Shown piece after piece: positions 1 through 8,993 of a DNA stretch of 64,000 bases. Within the stretch, counting starts at the first letter, position 1. The number at the start of each line of letters is the position of its first letter. The position numbers and the translations under genes were made by a program. Where the stretch lies: contig NZ_CP053069.1 of the NCBI RefSeq assembly GCF_013003965.1, positions 775,419 through 839,418 on the forward strand, in the 5' to 3' direction. The stretch comes from Usitatibacter rugosus (GTDB lineage Bacteria; Pseudomonadota; Gammaproteobacteria; Burkholderiales; Usitatibacteraceae). The notes below the pieces were generated by a model. That model saw only the letters and a program-made list of their open reading frames with translations, searched no databases and was not told the DNA's origin.

Positions 1-762
1 CCGGTCGATCATCCCCGGGGCGACGAGCTTCAGCCAAAGTCCTATTTTACCGCGTGCGGTCATGATCACTTCGCGCTTCCGGGTTTGCATCGCTTCGACG
101 ATGATGCGCGCGCATTCCTCCACGCCCATGACCTCGCCTTCCTTCACCGGGCTCACGGCGATGGGCTTGCCGTCGGGGCCGCTCGCGTTCTCGCGGATGC
201 CGGTGGAGACGAAGCCCGGGTAGATCATCGTGACGGTGACGCCGGAGCCGTCCAGTTCGATGCGCAGCGAATCGAAGAAGCCCGTCATCGCGTGCTTGCT
301 CGCCGCGTACCCGGTGCGCGTCGGGACGCCCGTGCGGCCTGCGAGCGAGGAGACACCCACCAGCCGGCCCTTCGATGCCTTGAGGTGGGGGAGGGCGTAA
401 TGCGTGCAGTACACCGCACCCATGTAGTTCACCTGCATGATCCGCTGCAGGATCGACATGTCGCCGATGTCCTCGAAGCGCGCCCACATGGTGGCGCCGG
501 CGTTGTTCACGAGCGTGTCGATGCGGCCGAAGGCGGCGATGGTCGCGTCGACCATCGCCTTGCAGTCGGCCTCGACGCCGACGTCGGCCTTCACGGCAAT
601 GACCTTCGCGCCCTTGGCGCGGCAGCGAACCGCGATGGCCTCGAGTTCCTCGTTGTTCCTCGCTGCCAGTGACAGCGATGCGCCACGAGCCGCAAGCTGC
701 TCCGCGAGCTCGGCGCCGATGCCCTTCGAGGCGCCAGTTATCACGACGACGTCATCTTTCAT
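1..762 (-). CDS. SDR family oxidoreductase (partial at left edge)
   Basis: Short-chain dehydrogenase/reductase, probably a cytosolic NAD(P)-dependent oxidoreductase. The start ATG lies at 762-760 behind a strong GAGGAAAAG ribosome site. The N-terminus has the Rossmann cofactor motif TGASKGIG (about residues 9-16), then an NNAG motif, a GVSSLAG catalytic-serine region, and the active-site pair YAASK with Tyr152 and Lys156. About 254 residues are inside the window and no stop codon is reached, so the C-terminus lies off the left edge. The substrate cannot be told from sequence. The YAASKHA and YPGFV signatures are typical of classical SDRs. The gene is followed by a 45-nt gap and then other minus-strand genes. 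Confidence 0.9.
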   Translation of the reverse strand, partial: MKDDVVVITGASKGIGAELAEQLAARGASLSLAARNNEELEAIAVRCRAKGAKVIAVKADVGVEADCKAMVDATIAAFGRIDTLVNNAGATMWARFEDIGDMSILQRIMQVNYMGAVYCTHYALPHLKASKGRLVGVSSLAGRTGVPTRTGYAASKHAMTGFFDSLRIELDGSGVTVTMIYPGFVSTGIRENASGPDGKPIAVSPVKEGEVMGVEECARIIVEAMQTRKREVIMTARGKIGLWLKLVAPGMIDR

Positions 763-807
763 CTTTTCCTCCCCTTCCTCGCTCTTCCCTATTCTGCCTG
801 CCAACCT

Positions 808-2025
808 TCACTTATCCGTCTTGGGATCGGGGATGTGGTTGAAGGCGATGTGCATGCCGCCGCGGTCACGAGCCTTGTGTGCGCTCGCGAAGTACACGGC
901 CTGCTTGCCGAAACGGACGTTGAGCGAATCGAGCGCCTTGTAGAGTGACTTCGATCGGTCCTCGGAGGCGAAGAGCGAGCCGGTGTGATCCTGCTCCGAG
1001 ACGAAATCGGAGAAGGCCATGCCGACCTTGAGGATCGTGCGCTTGCGCTTCGGGCGCTCCGACCAGAGCTTCTCCAGCACGTGGAGGAAGGCGACGGTGT
1101 CCTGTGTGTCCACGAGGCGCATGTCCTTGCCCCAGTGGCCGCCGTCGATGTACTTGAGGTCGAGGGTCATCCGCCCGGCGTAGAAGCCGGCCTTGCGAAG
1201 GCGCATAGCGGCCTTCTGGGTGAGGCGGTTGAGGACCGCGAAGGCGTTCTCGTCGTTGCGCCCCTCGGGCCCCAGCACGCTCGAGTGCGAGATGGAACCC
1301 GTCTCGGTCTCGCGGTTGGCGATGGCCTCGCCGCGGATGCGGTCGTACATGATGTGGCCGCCGATGCCGCCCCAGACGGAGTGCAGCTCGTCCTTCGATC
1401 GCGCGGCGAGATCGCGCACGGTGCGGATGTTGTGCTCGTGGAGCCGCTTCTCCATCTGCTTGCCGACGCCGGAGAGGGCGCGCACGGGAAGGTCGAACAG
1501 GCGTTCGGGCAGCTCCGACTTCTGGATCATCACCAGGCCGTCGGGCTTCACCATGTCCGAGGCCGTCTTGGCGATGAACGTGTTGGGCCCGATGCCGATG
1601 GAGGTGCGAAGGCATTCGCCGATGTCGCGGCGAAGCGCGGCCTTCACCTTCACCGCGATATCCATCGCGAATGCGGGATCGCTCCAGCGGCCGGTGAGCT
1701 CGCAGTCCATCTCGTCGATGGAAAGGACCGCGCGCACCGGGACGATGGAATCGACGGTCGCGACCGCGCGGTGGTGGAAATCGATATAGAGCTCGTGGCG
1801 CGCGACGACGAACTCGATGCCGGGGCACATCTTCTTCGCATCGCCGACCTTGGTGCCGGTTTTCACGCCGAACTGCTTGGCCTCGACGCTCGCCGCGATG
1901 CACACCGTGGTATCGGCCAGCATCGGCACGACACCCAGCGGCTTGCCGCGCAGCCGCGGCTCGACCTGCTGCTCGACGGAAGCGAAGTAGGAGTTGAAAT
2001 CGACGAGGAGTGAGCGGAGGGTCAC
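808..2025 (-). CDS. Y-family DNA polymerase (DinB/Pol IV-like)
   Basis: Translesion DNA polymerase of the DinB/UmuC superfamily, about 405 aa. The GTG start at 2025 is chosen because family homology begins at once (LLVDFNSYFASVEQ); the open frame upstream has no similarity. The catalytic metal ligands are present: Asp9 in the first motif and Asp104-Glu105 in SIDE, so this is not an ImuB-type inactive paralog. A helix-hairpin-helix/thumb region (about 195-235, LSGVGKQMEKRL) and a little-finger domain follow. I see no clear C-terminal beta-clamp peptide. It starts 8 nt after the msrC stop and is probably cotranscribed with it. Whether it is true Pol IV or a separate betaproteobacterial Y-family clade is undecided. 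Confidence 0.85.
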   Translation of the reverse strand: MTLRSLLVDFNSYFASVEQQVEPRLRGKPLGVVPMLADTTVCIAASVEAKQFGVKTGTKVGDAKKMCPGIEFVVARHELYIDFHHRAVATVDSIVPVRAVLSIDEMDCELTGRWSDPAFAMDIAVKVKAALRRDIGECLRTSIGIGPNTFIAKTASDMVKPDGLVMIQKSELPERLFDLPVRALSGVGKQMEKRLHEHNIRTVRDLAARSKDELHSVWGGIGGHIMYDRIRGEAIANRETETGSISHSSVLGPEGRNDENAFAVLNRLTQKAAMRLRKAGFYAGRMTLDLKYIDGGHWGKDMRLVDTQDTVAFLHVLEKLWSERPKRKRTILKVGMAFSDFVSEQDHTGSLFASEDRSKSLYKALDSLNVRFGKQAVYFASAHKARDRGGMHIAFNHIPDPKTDK

Positions 2026-2032
2026 GCGCGCC

Positions 2033-2518
2033 TCAGTCGAGGTCGGACGACTCCACGAAGATGCGGGCGACTTCCTCGAGGGCCTTCGCTTCGGCGTCAC
2101 CGAAGCGCGCGAGCCTGGGGCTATCCACATCCAGCACGCCGATGACGCGCCCGCCCTTCATCACGGGGACGACGACCTCGCTGTTGGAAGCGCTGTCGCA
2201 GGCGATGTGCCCGGGGAACGCGTGCACGTCGGGGACGACGACGGTGCGCTTCTGCTGCGCGGCCGTGCCGCACACGCCCTTGCCGAGCGCGATGCGCACG
2301 CACGCCGGCTTGCCCTGGAACGGGCCCAGCACCAGCTCCCCACCCTTCATCCAGTAGAAGCCGGCCCAGTTGAGCTCGGGCAGGGTGTGGAAGATCAGTG
2401 CCGAGAGGTTGGCCGCGTTGGCGGTGGCGTCCCGCTCGCCTTCCAGGAGGGCTCGCGCCAGGCCAGCGAGGTCCTCGAGGGCGGAAGCGGCGGTGGGAGC
2501 GGGTGAAACGGCGAACAT
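2033..2518 (-). CDS. msrC: Free methionine-(R)-sulfoxide reductase (GAF domain)
   Basis: Reduces free Met-R-sulfoxide in the cytosol, using thioredoxin as likely reductant. The 161-aa protein is a single GAF domain of the fRMsr type. The three redox cysteines are present at 73, 83 and 107. Their spacing (10 and 24) matches Cys84/94/118 of the E. coli enzyme, in the contexts CVRI, GVCG and ACDSASNSE. This separates it from ordinary sensory GAF domains. It lies immediately upstream of the Y-family polymerase on the same strand, so an oxidative-damage operon is plausible. No specific operator is visible. Confidence 0.9.
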   Translation of the reverse strand: MFAVSPAPTAASALEDLAGLARALLEGERDATANAANLSALIFHTLPELNWAGFYWMKGGELVLGPFQGKPACVRIALGKGVCGTAAQQKRTVVVPDVHAFPGHIACDSASNSEVVVPVMKGGRVIGVLDVDSPRLARFGDAEAKALEEVARIFVESSDLD

Positions 2519-2612
2519 CCGCCCATTTTACCCGGGGAGGGCGGGGTCGCGGCTCGTGAAGAAGGGCTTGGCGCTCCCTGCAGCGCCGCGCCCGCGAGCC
2601 GCGATACCGGGA

Positions 2613-2864
2613 TTAAGCCTGCGCGGGCTTGGGCGCGGGCTTCTTCTTCGCCTTTTTCTTCTTGGCTTTTTGCTTCGGATCCGCCGCCGCCGTCTTGGTG
2701 GCATCCGCGGGCGCCGCCTTGGGTGCCGCCTTGGCCTTGGCCGCGGGAGCGGTCTTGGCGGGGGCGGCCAGCTCGGTGCGGGCGTCGGGGTTGGCGGGCG
2801 CGGGCGATTGCGCCGCGGCGGGGAGCGCCGCGAGCAATGCGAGCGCGGCGAGAGTCAGCTTCAT
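2613..2864 (-). CDS. Small secreted Ala/Lys/Pro-rich protein
   Basis: An 83-aa protein of unknown function. It has an excellent ribosome site (GGAGG, 7 nt from the ATG) and a clear Sec signal peptide (MKLTLAALALLAALPAAAQ, cleavage after about residue 19). The mature part is low-complexity Ala/Pro/Lys. It ends in a basic block with many lysines (KKKKAKKK) followed by a PAPKP tail, giving a strongly positive, presumably disordered periplasmic protein. Such composition resembles histone H1-like or envelope-associated basic peptides, but the signal peptide argues against a nucleoid role. It is transcribed away from ptrB. Confidence 0.65.
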   Translation of the reverse strand: MKLTLAALALLAALPAAAQSPAPANPDARTELAAPAKTAPAAKAKAAPKAAPADATKTAAADPKQKAKKKKAKKKPAPKPAQA

Positions 2865-2939
2865 GTAAACCTCCGGTACGAGTTGGAAAGCAGGCGGCCA
2901 CCTGGATGTCTAACGGCGGCGGGGGACCCGCGTTGACCT

Positions 2940-2945
2940 TATAAT
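2940..2945 (+). promoter_or_regulatory. -10 box for ptrB
   Basis: A perfect TATAAT lies 28 nt upstream of the ptrB ATG. No good -35 is seen at 17 nt spacing. A TTGACC at 2933-2938 is too close to serve as one. Confidence 0.4.
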
Positions 2946-2972
2946 TCGCATCCTCCTCCGAATTTGTTCCCC

Positions 2973-5084
2973 ATGCCTATCCACCGTGCGCTTGGCGCGT
3001 TGCTTCTTTGCGCCGCTCTCCCCCTCATGGCCCAGACGATCGATCCCACCGCCGCAAAGCCGCCCTCCGCCGAGAAGAAGCCGAAGGTGATGACCAAATT
3101 CGGCGACCGCCGGGTGGACAACTACTTCTGGCTGCGCGAGAAGGACAACGCGGCGACCATCGACTACCTGAAGGCGGAGAACGCCTACCGCGAAGCGGTG
3201 ATGAAGCCGCTCGAGGGCTTCCAGGACCGGCTCTACAAGGAGATGCTCTCGCGCATCAAGGAAACGGACGAGAGCGTTCCCTACCGCCGCAAGGGCTACT
3301 GGTACTACCAGCGCGAGGTCGAGGGCAAGCAGTACCCGATCTATTGCCGCCGCAAGGGCACGATGGAGGCACCGGAGGAAGTGATCCTCGACGTGAACGT
3401 GCTCGCCGAGGGCAAGAAGTTCACGTCCGTGGGCCTGATGGATCTCAGCCCCGACCAGACGAAGCTCGCCTACACGGTCGACTTCACCGGCTTCCGCCAG
3501 TACACGCTGCACGTGAAGGACCTCGCCACCGGCACCCTCTCGACGGAGCGCATCGAGCGCGTCACGTCCGCCACCTGGGCCGCCGACGGCAAGACGCTCT
3601 TCTACGTCGAGGAGCATCCCGAGAACAAGCGCAGCTATCGTCTCCATCGCCACGTGCTCGGCGACAAGGACAGCACGCTCGTCTACGAGGAGAAGGACGA
3701 GCTCTACGACATCGGCGTGGGCGAGACGCGCAGCGAGAAGTACATCGTGATGCTCTCGCAGGCGAAGGACACGACGGAAGTCCTGGTCGTGCCTTCCGAC
3801 ACGCCCACCGCGCCACTGCAGGTGATCGAGAAGCGCAAGAAGGGCCACGAGTACTTCGTGGACCACCACGACGGCGACTTCTTCATCCGCACCAACGACA
3901 AGGGCAAGAACTTCCGCGTCGTGCGCACGGCGGTCACCGCGCCGGGCCAGAAGAACTGGAAGCAGGTCGTCGCCCCGCGCCAGCTCGTGATGGTCGAGGA
4001 CATCGACATGTTCCGCGACTTCTGGGTGGCCCAGGAGCGCGACAACGGGCTGCTGAAGCTTCGCGTGTTCGACTTCGCCTCGGGCAAGTCGCACTACCTC
4101 GAGGTGCCGGAGCAGGTGTACCAGACGAGCGGCAGCGTGAACCCGGAATACGACACGGGCACGTACCGCTTCGTCTACGAGAGCATGGTCACGCCGCGCT
4201 CCTGGTACGACTACGACATCGGCAAGCGCGAGAAGAAGCTCCTCAAGCAGCAGCCGGTGCTGGGCGGCTACGATCCGTCCCAATATGCTTCGGAGCAGCT
4301 CGTCGCCACGGCGAAGGACGGCACGAAGGTGCCGATTTCCATCGTCTACAAGAAGTCGCTGAGAAACGGCCCGCAGCCACTGCTGCTCTACGGCTACGGC
4401 TCGTACGGCATCCCGATGGATCCGAACTTCCGCTCCTCGCGCATCTCGCTGCTGGACCGCGGGATGGTCTACGCCATCGCGCACATCCGCGGCGGCGGCG
4501 ATCGCGGCAAGCTCTGGTACGACGACGGCAAGCTGCTGAAGAAGAAGCACACCTTTACCGACTTCGTGGACTCCGCCGACTTCCTCGTGAAGAAGGGCTG
4601 GACCGCGCCGGACAAGCTGGTGATCCAGGGCGGGAGCGCCGGCGGCCTGCTGATGGGCGCGGTGACCAACATGCGTCCCGATCTCTTCAAGGCCGTCGTC
4701 TCGCAGGTGCCGTTCGTGGACGTGATGAGCACCATGCTCGACGCCTCGCTGCCGCTCACGGTCGGCGAGTACCTCGAGTGGGGCAACCCGAACGTGAAGA
4801 CCTACTACCAGTACATGCGCTCGTACTCGCCCTACGACAACATGAAGAAGGGCGCCTACCCGGCAATGTTGATCGAGACCTCGCTGAACGACAGCCAGGT
4901 GATGTACTGGGAGCCCGCGAAGTACGTCGCGAAGCTCCGCGACCTGAAGACGGACAAGAGCGTCGTGCTGCTGAAGACGATCATGGAGGCCGGCCACGGC
5001 GGAGCCTCCGGCCGCTACGACGCGCTGAAGGAGCTCGCGTTCACGTACTCGTTCGTCCTCGACCAGGTGGGGCTCGCGAAGTAG
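2973..5084 (+). CDS. ptrB: Oligopeptidase B (S9A serine peptidase), exported
   Basis: Prolyl-oligopeptidase-family peptidase cleaving short peptides after basic residues, if it behaves like oligopeptidase B. The ATG at 2973 is preferred over an in-frame TTG at 2964. It gives 703 aa starting with a Sec signal peptide (cleavage near ALPLMAQ), so the enzyme is probably periplasmic, unlike cytosolic E. coli PtrB. A seven-bladed propeller (about 80-430) precedes the alpha/beta-hydrolase domain. The triad is visible: Ser555 in GGSAGG, Asp640 in LNDSQ and His675 in EAGHGG, with family-typical spacing. The YPIYCRR motif in the N-terminal part is characteristic of the oligopeptidase B branch. The downstream transporter gene starts on the base after its stop codon. 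Confidence 0.92.
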   Translation: MPIHRALGALLLCAALPLMAQTIDPTAAKPPSAEKKPKVMTKFGDRRVDNYFWLREKDNAATIDYLKAENAYREAVMKPLEGFQDRLYKEMLSRIKETDESVPYRRKGYWYYQREVEGKQYPIYCRRKGTMEAPEEVILDVNVLAEGKKFTSVGLMDLSPDQTKLAYTVDFTGFRQYTLHVKDLATGTLSTERIERVTSATWAADGKTLFYVEEHPENKRSYRLHRHVLGDKDSTLVYEEKDELYDIGVGETRSEKYIVMLSQAKDTTEVLVVPSDTPTAPLQVIEKRKKGHEYFVDHHDGDFFIRTNDKGKNFRVVRTAVTAPGQKNWKQVVAPRQLVMVEDIDMFRDFWVAQERDNGLLKLRVFDFASGKSHYLEVPEQVYQTSGSVNPEYDTGTYRFVYESMVTPRSWYDYDIGKREKKLLKQQPVLGGYDPSQYASEQLVATAKDGTKVPISIVYKKSLRNGPQPLLLYGYGSYGIPMDPNFRSSRISLLDRGMVYAIAHIRGGGDRGKLWYDDGKLLKKKHTFTDFVDSADFLVKKGWTAPDKLVIQGGSAGGLLMGAVTNMRPDLFKAVVSQVPFVDVMSTMLDASLPLTVGEYLEWGNPNVKTYYQYMRSYSPYDNMKKGAYPAMLIETSLNDSQVMYWEPAKYVAKLRDLKTDKSVVLLKTIMEAGHGGASGRYDALKELAFTYSFVLDQVGLAK

Positions 5085-5954
5085 GTGTCGAACCTCCAGC
5101 TTTTCGTCGGCTGCGTCGCGATCTGGGGCTCGACCTGGCTCGCCATCACGTACCAGCTCGGTAGCGTCGAGCCCGAGGCGAGCGTCACCTATCGCTTCCT
5201 GCTGGCCTCGCTGCTGCTGTTCGCCTATTGCGCGGCGCGCCGCTTGCCGCTGCGCTATCCGGCGCGCGAGCACCTGTGGATGGCGCTCTTCGGCATCCTC
5301 ATGTTCAGCGTGAGCTACATCTGCGTGTACTACGCGGAGCAGCGCATCGTCTCGGGCCTGGTGGCGGTCGGTTACTCCGCGAGCCCGCTGCTGGGCATGC
5401 TCGGCCAGCGCGCCTTCTTCGGCACGCCGATGACGCGCAAGATGGCGCTGGGCTCGGTGCTGGGCATCGCCGGCATCACGCTCGTGTTCTGGCCCGAGTT
5501 CGCGCACTTCAGCCAGGGCGCCAATCCGGTGGCCGGCGCGATCTTCACGGGGCTTGCGGTCCTGCTCTCGACGTTCGGAAACATGGTGGCCCACAGGAAC
5601 CACGACGCGAAGATCCCGGTCTGGCAAGGAATGGCCTGGGGCATGCTCTATGGATCGGTTTTCTCGGCGGCGTGGACGCTCGCGGCGGGCAAGGGCTTCG
5701 GCTTCGAGGCCACGCCCGCGTACGTGCTCTCGCTGCTCTACCTCGTGGTGCTCGGCTCGATCCTCGCCTTCGCGGGTTTCCTCACGCTGCTCGGGCGCAT
5801 CGGCCCGGCACGCTCGGGGTACATCGGCGTGATGGTGCCGATCGTGGCGCTCGTCATCTCCGCCGCGTTCGAGGACTTCCGCTGGCACGCGCTCACGTGG
5901 GTCGGCATCGCCGTGTCGGTTGCGGGCAATGTGGTCATCCTTCGACGCGCGTAG
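5085..5954 (+). CDS. EamA-family (DMT) transporter
   Basis: An inner-membrane drug/metabolite transporter of 289 aa with ten predicted membrane segments arranged as two EamA repeats. The N-terminal signature is GSTWLAITYQLG. The GTG start directly abuts the ptrB stop codon, so the two are likely cotranslated. Substrate is unknown; family members export amino acids, metabolites or drugs. A second, separate EamA gene occurs at 21922-22797 on the other strand. Confidence 0.9.
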   Translation: MSNLQLFVGCVAIWGSTWLAITYQLGSVEPEASVTYRFLLASLLLFAYCAARRLPLRYPAREHLWMALFGILMFSVSYICVYYAEQRIVSGLVAVGYSASPLLGMLGQRAFFGTPMTRKMALGSVLGIAGITLVFWPEFAHFSQGANPVAGAIFTGLAVLLSTFGNMVAHRNHDAKIPVWQGMAWGMLYGSVFSAAWTLAAGKGFGFEATPAYVLSLLYLVVLGSILAFAGFLTLLGRIGPARSGYIGVMVPIVALVISAAFEDFRWHALTWVGIAVSVAGNVVILRRA

Positions 5955-6813
5955 GAAGGACGCCGAGCGTTCAATCCGGCGCGGTTGGGTCGCCGTCATC
6001 GCGTCGATCCTCTTCCACGCTGCGATCGTCGCGATCCCGAGCCGCGACCGCACGCTCGAGCAGGCGATCGGCGGGACCACGAAGTCGCCGATGTCCGTCG
6101 TGATCGTGAACGCGCCCACGCCGGCGCCCACGCCGCTGACCACGCCGATCCAGGCGCCGGAGTCCCCCAAGGCGCCCGCCCCCGAGCCGAAGGCGCCGCG
6201 TGTCGCGGCCACTTCGCCGCGGCCCTCGACGACGGCGCCCCAGACCTCCTCGCCTCCCGCGACCCAGACCATTCCGTCGCCCACGGCGCCGCCGCAGCCC
6301 GCGATGGACATGGCTTCGCTCATCGCGGCGCGGCGCGCGCAGCGCCAGTCGACGGAGCACGAGGCGCTCGCCTTCGCGCAGAGGCGCGACCAGGGGCCGT
6401 TGCTGCCACAGTCCTCCGCGGACCAGGCCATCCAGCGCAACCTGGGCTCGCTCGCGCAAGGCTCGGAGGGAACGAGCGGCGTGTTCCAGATCCTGCGGAA
6501 GGGCCAGCGCACGGCGGAGTTCGCGTTCAACGGCTGGAAGCCCGATGTGTCGAAGCGATGGCGGCAGGTCATCGAGGTCGACGCGGGAGTGGGCGGCGAC
6601 GTCGAGCTCGCGCTCATCCGCGGCATGATCAAGATCATCCGCGAGCACTACAGCGGCGACTTCAACTGGCAGTCGTACAAGCAGGGCAAGGTGATCGTGT
6701 TGTCCGCGCGGCAGCAGGACAACGAAAAGCTCGAGGACTTCCTGTCCAGCGAGTTCTTCGGAACGCCGGTGCTGCGGCGCGACCGCACCGCCCAGCCGAT
6801 CCCTCCGGGCTAG
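5929..6813 (+). CDS. TonB-like membrane-anchored proline-rich protein
   Basis: A 294-aa protein of unknown function. An ATG at 5929, overlapping the transporter end by 26 nt, gives a short basic cytoplasmic tail (residues 1-18) and one membrane helix (about 19-38, VAVIASILFHAAIVAIP). A long Pro/Ala/Thr region (about 60-125) follows, then a folded C-terminal part rich in charged and aromatic residues. The layout resembles TonB or other periplasm-spanning proteins, but the TonB YP motif and C-terminal fold are not evident and no exbB/exbD lies nearby. The start is uncertain: a TTG at 5920 is also in frame. It probably belongs to the ptrB operon. Confidence 0.7.
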   Translation: MWSSFDARRKDAERSIRRGWVAVIASILFHAAIVAIPSRDRTLEQAIGGTTKSPMSVVIVNAPTPAPTPLTTPIQAPESPKAPAPEPKAPRVAATSPRPSTTAPQTSSPPATQTIPSPTAPPQPAMDMASLIAARRAQRQSTEHEALAFAQRRDQGPLLPQSSADQAIQRNLGSLAQGSEGTSGVFQILRKGQRTAEFAFNGWKPDVSKRWRQVIEVDAGVGGDVELALIRGMIKIIREHYSGDFNWQSYKQGKVIVLSARQQDNEKLEDFLSSEFFGTPVLRRDRTAQPIPPG

Positions 6814-6835
6814 GTGGCTTTCGCCTTTCCTTTCG

Positions 6836-6935
6836 TGCTTTAATCCGGCCGCAATCGATCCAAGCCGTCCTCCAAGCGACGGCAGCCGTGGCGCCCCCGA
6901 GTCCCACAAGACTGGTCAGTCCTCAGGGAGGGCCC
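6836..6935 (+). promoter_or_regulatory. Promoter plus structured 5' leader, copy 1
   Basis: An extended -10 (TGC TTTAAT, 6836-6844) is followed by GGCCGCAA. Then comes a 6-bp stem, GCCGTC 6864-6869 with GACGGC 6878-6883, around an 8-nt loop. Five nucleotides later lies an invariant TGGCGCCCCC (6889-6898), then a second stem AGTC/GACT (6900-6903 with 6910-6913), and CTCAGGGAG (6922-6930) as ribosome site. The same elements in the same order precede the gene at 9862, with compensatory base changes. I do not recognise a known riboswitch class. Confidence 0.6.
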
Positions 6936-8993
6936 ATGACTTGCATCCAACGCCTCGTCGCAACGTTCGTTGCGCTCGCGCTTCTCCTCGCCGCTTCCGC
7001 CTCGCAAGCCTCGCTCTGGTTCGGTGACGACCACGGACTGCATCGCGTCGATCCCACGACCAACGTTGCCTTAAGCCACATTGCCACTGCCGAGCCGGTT
7101 GCCGTCGCGATCGACCCGATGACCGGGGCGGTGTGGTCCGTCACCCGGACGCGCGTCACCCGGCACACCCAAGACGGCACGCAAGTCTTCAGCCGGACGC
7201 TCGCGTCCTACGCCGACAACATCGGCAACGGCCGGCGGATCGCGGTGAATGCCGAAGACGGTTCGGCATGGGTCGGCAGCGATCGGCGGCTGCTCCATCT
7301 CGCTCGCGACGGATCGCTGTTCTCCTCGGTGCCCGGTGAGGTGACGGATCTCGCGATCGCGCCGGACGATTCGGCCTGGGTGCTCGATACGGACCGCGAC
7401 GAGCTGCGCCACTACGACAGCCTGGGCGCCTTGCTCACGCGCACCGCACTCGGCGGTGCTTCGCGGCGCGCGCTCTCCCTCGCCCTCGATAGCTCCCGTG
7501 GCTACCTGTGGCTGGGCGGTGACGACGCACTGGTGCAACGCAGCCTCGCGAATCCTTCGCAAGTGCTGCGCACGATCGACACGCCGCACGAGGTGAATGC
7601 CTTCTCGCTCGATGAAAAGACGGGCGAGCTATGGGTGCTGGGCGACAACTCTTTCCACGGCTACCGCGCCAACGGCACGCGCTTCGAATCCGAGAATCTC
7701 GGCAACGACGGCGTGGTCGATCCGCGCGCACTGGCCTTCGATCCCGACACGCAGGCGTTGTGGATTGGCCACCGCCGGGGCGTCACGCGCTTCTCCCGCA
7801 ACGGACAGCGCCTTGCCACGGTGCCCGCGGATCACGCGGGGGCGATCGCCGTTTCGCGGGCTGCGCTCTACTTCACACCCGCTATCCATGGCGTCTCGCC
7901 CAACGGGCCCATCACCAAGACCCAGTCGCCGATCGTGTTCAGGTACGACGCTCTGTGCTCGGGAAGCAGCTGTGGTTTCCCGCCCGAGTTCTTCGCGTCG
8001 TATTCGATCATCGCCACGCTCGACGGCGCGAGCATCGGCCCCTTCACCTTCGATCCGGTCAGTGGCGAGACGCGCCATACGCCGGCTACGCCGCTCTCGC
8101 AGGGCCCGCACACGGTGAGGGCGCAAGCGGTCGATGCGGATGGGCGGATCTCGCAACCGGCCGAGCTCACGTTCACGCTCGACAGCGAGGGCCCGTCGCT
8201 CACGGCGTTGTCACCGCCGAGCGGCGCCACGTTCACGACGCAGCCGATCACCGTCATGGGAGCGTTCGATCCTTCGGCCGTATTGGTTGGAATGTCCAAC
8301 TTGTCGCCGATCCCCGGCAACGCGTTCAGCTTCCAGGTTCCGCTCGAGATCGGCGCGCGCGAGTACCGGCTGGGCGCGATCGACGCGCTCGGCAACCAGA
8401 CGACTATTTTCCTGACCTATACGTACGACCCGCCGAATGCGAAACCGACGGTGTCGATCTGGACGCCTTTCGAGGGGCAGGTTTTCTCGCCGGGGCCGGC
8501 TTCCTTCGACATCGGTGCCGACGCCGCGGACAGCGACGGCACGGTGGTGAGCGTCGAGTTCTTCCTGGACGGCGTGTCGGTTGGAATCTCCACCGCGCAG
8601 TTCCCCAGCGTGAGCCTCACGGATGTGCCGGCGGGGCTCCACACACTGACCGCCCGCGCGACGGACAATCGCGGCGGCGTGGGCCTTTCGGCCCCGGTGC
8701 AGGTGCGAGTCAACGCAACGCCCACGGTGTCGATCGTCGAGCCGGCGAACGGAGCGACGGTTGGCCAGTCCTTCCCGCTCCGCGCTCTCTTGTGGGATGA
8801 CGACGACGACTTGCTGTACGTCGAATTGCTGGTCAACGGCGAGTCGGTTGCCCTCTACTTCGGTTCGCCACCCGAGCTCGAGATATCTGCGTTCATCGAT
8901 GGGGTCGGCGTTCACACGGTCGCCCTGCGCGTGATGGATTCTCGATTCGTGATCACGACCTCGGAGTCCATCCAGGTCACGGTCGTGCCATGA
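6936..8993 (+). CDS. Secreted propeller / Ig-like repeat protein (paralog A)
   Basis: A 685-aa exported protein of unknown role. A Sec signal peptide (about 1-24, ending SASQAS) is followed by LWFGDDHGLHRVDP, which opens a region of NHL/YVTN-like beta-propeller repeats (about 25-310, recurring AVWSVT, AWVGSD, AWVLDT and LWIGH blocks). At least three bacterial Ig-like domains follow (about 330-685), with the repeating VEFFLDGVSVG and ITAKA-type patterns. The gene at 19538 has the same N-terminal signature and domain order, so the two are paralogs flanking the Rhs-like genes. Its stop overlaps the next ATG (ATGA). Surface display or adhesion is an inference from architecture only. Confidence 0.75.
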   Translation: MTCIQRLVATFVALALLLAASASQASLWFGDDHGLHRVDPTTNVALSHIATAEPVAVAIDPMTGAVWSVTRTRVTRHTQDGTQVFSRTLASYADNIGNGRRIAVNAEDGSAWVGSDRRLLHLARDGSLFSSVPGEVTDLAIAPDDSAWVLDTDRDELRHYDSLGALLTRTALGGASRRALSLALDSSRGYLWLGGDDALVQRSLANPSQVLRTIDTPHEVNAFSLDEKTGELWVLGDNSFHGYRANGTRFESENLGNDGVVDPRALAFDPDTQALWIGHRRGVTRFSRNGQRLATVPADHAGAIAVSRAALYFTPAIHGVSPNGPITKTQSPIVFRYDALCSGSSCGFPPEFFASYSIIATLDGASIGPFTFDPVSGETRHTPATPLSQGPHTVRAQAVDADGRISQPAELTFTLDSEGPSLTALSPPSGATFTTQPITVMGAFDPSAVLVGMSNLSPIPGNAFSFQVPLEIGAREYRLGAIDALGNQTTIFLTYTYDPPNAKPTVSIWTPFEGQVFSPGPASFDIGADAADSDGTVVSVEFFLDGVSVGISTAQFPSVSLTDVPAGLHTLTARATDNRGGVGLSAPVQVRVNATPTVSIVEPANGATVGQSFPLRALLWDDDDDLLYVELLVNGESVALYFGSPPELEISAFIDGVGVHTVALRVMDSRFVITTSESIQVTVVP

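Noticed and set aside
2910-6638. 1,242-codon minus-strand open frame opposite ptrB
   Set aside because: It is an antisense shadow of ptrB and the transporter. Its composition is His/Arg/Glu/Val-biased, as expected from reading high-GC codons backwards, with no domain.
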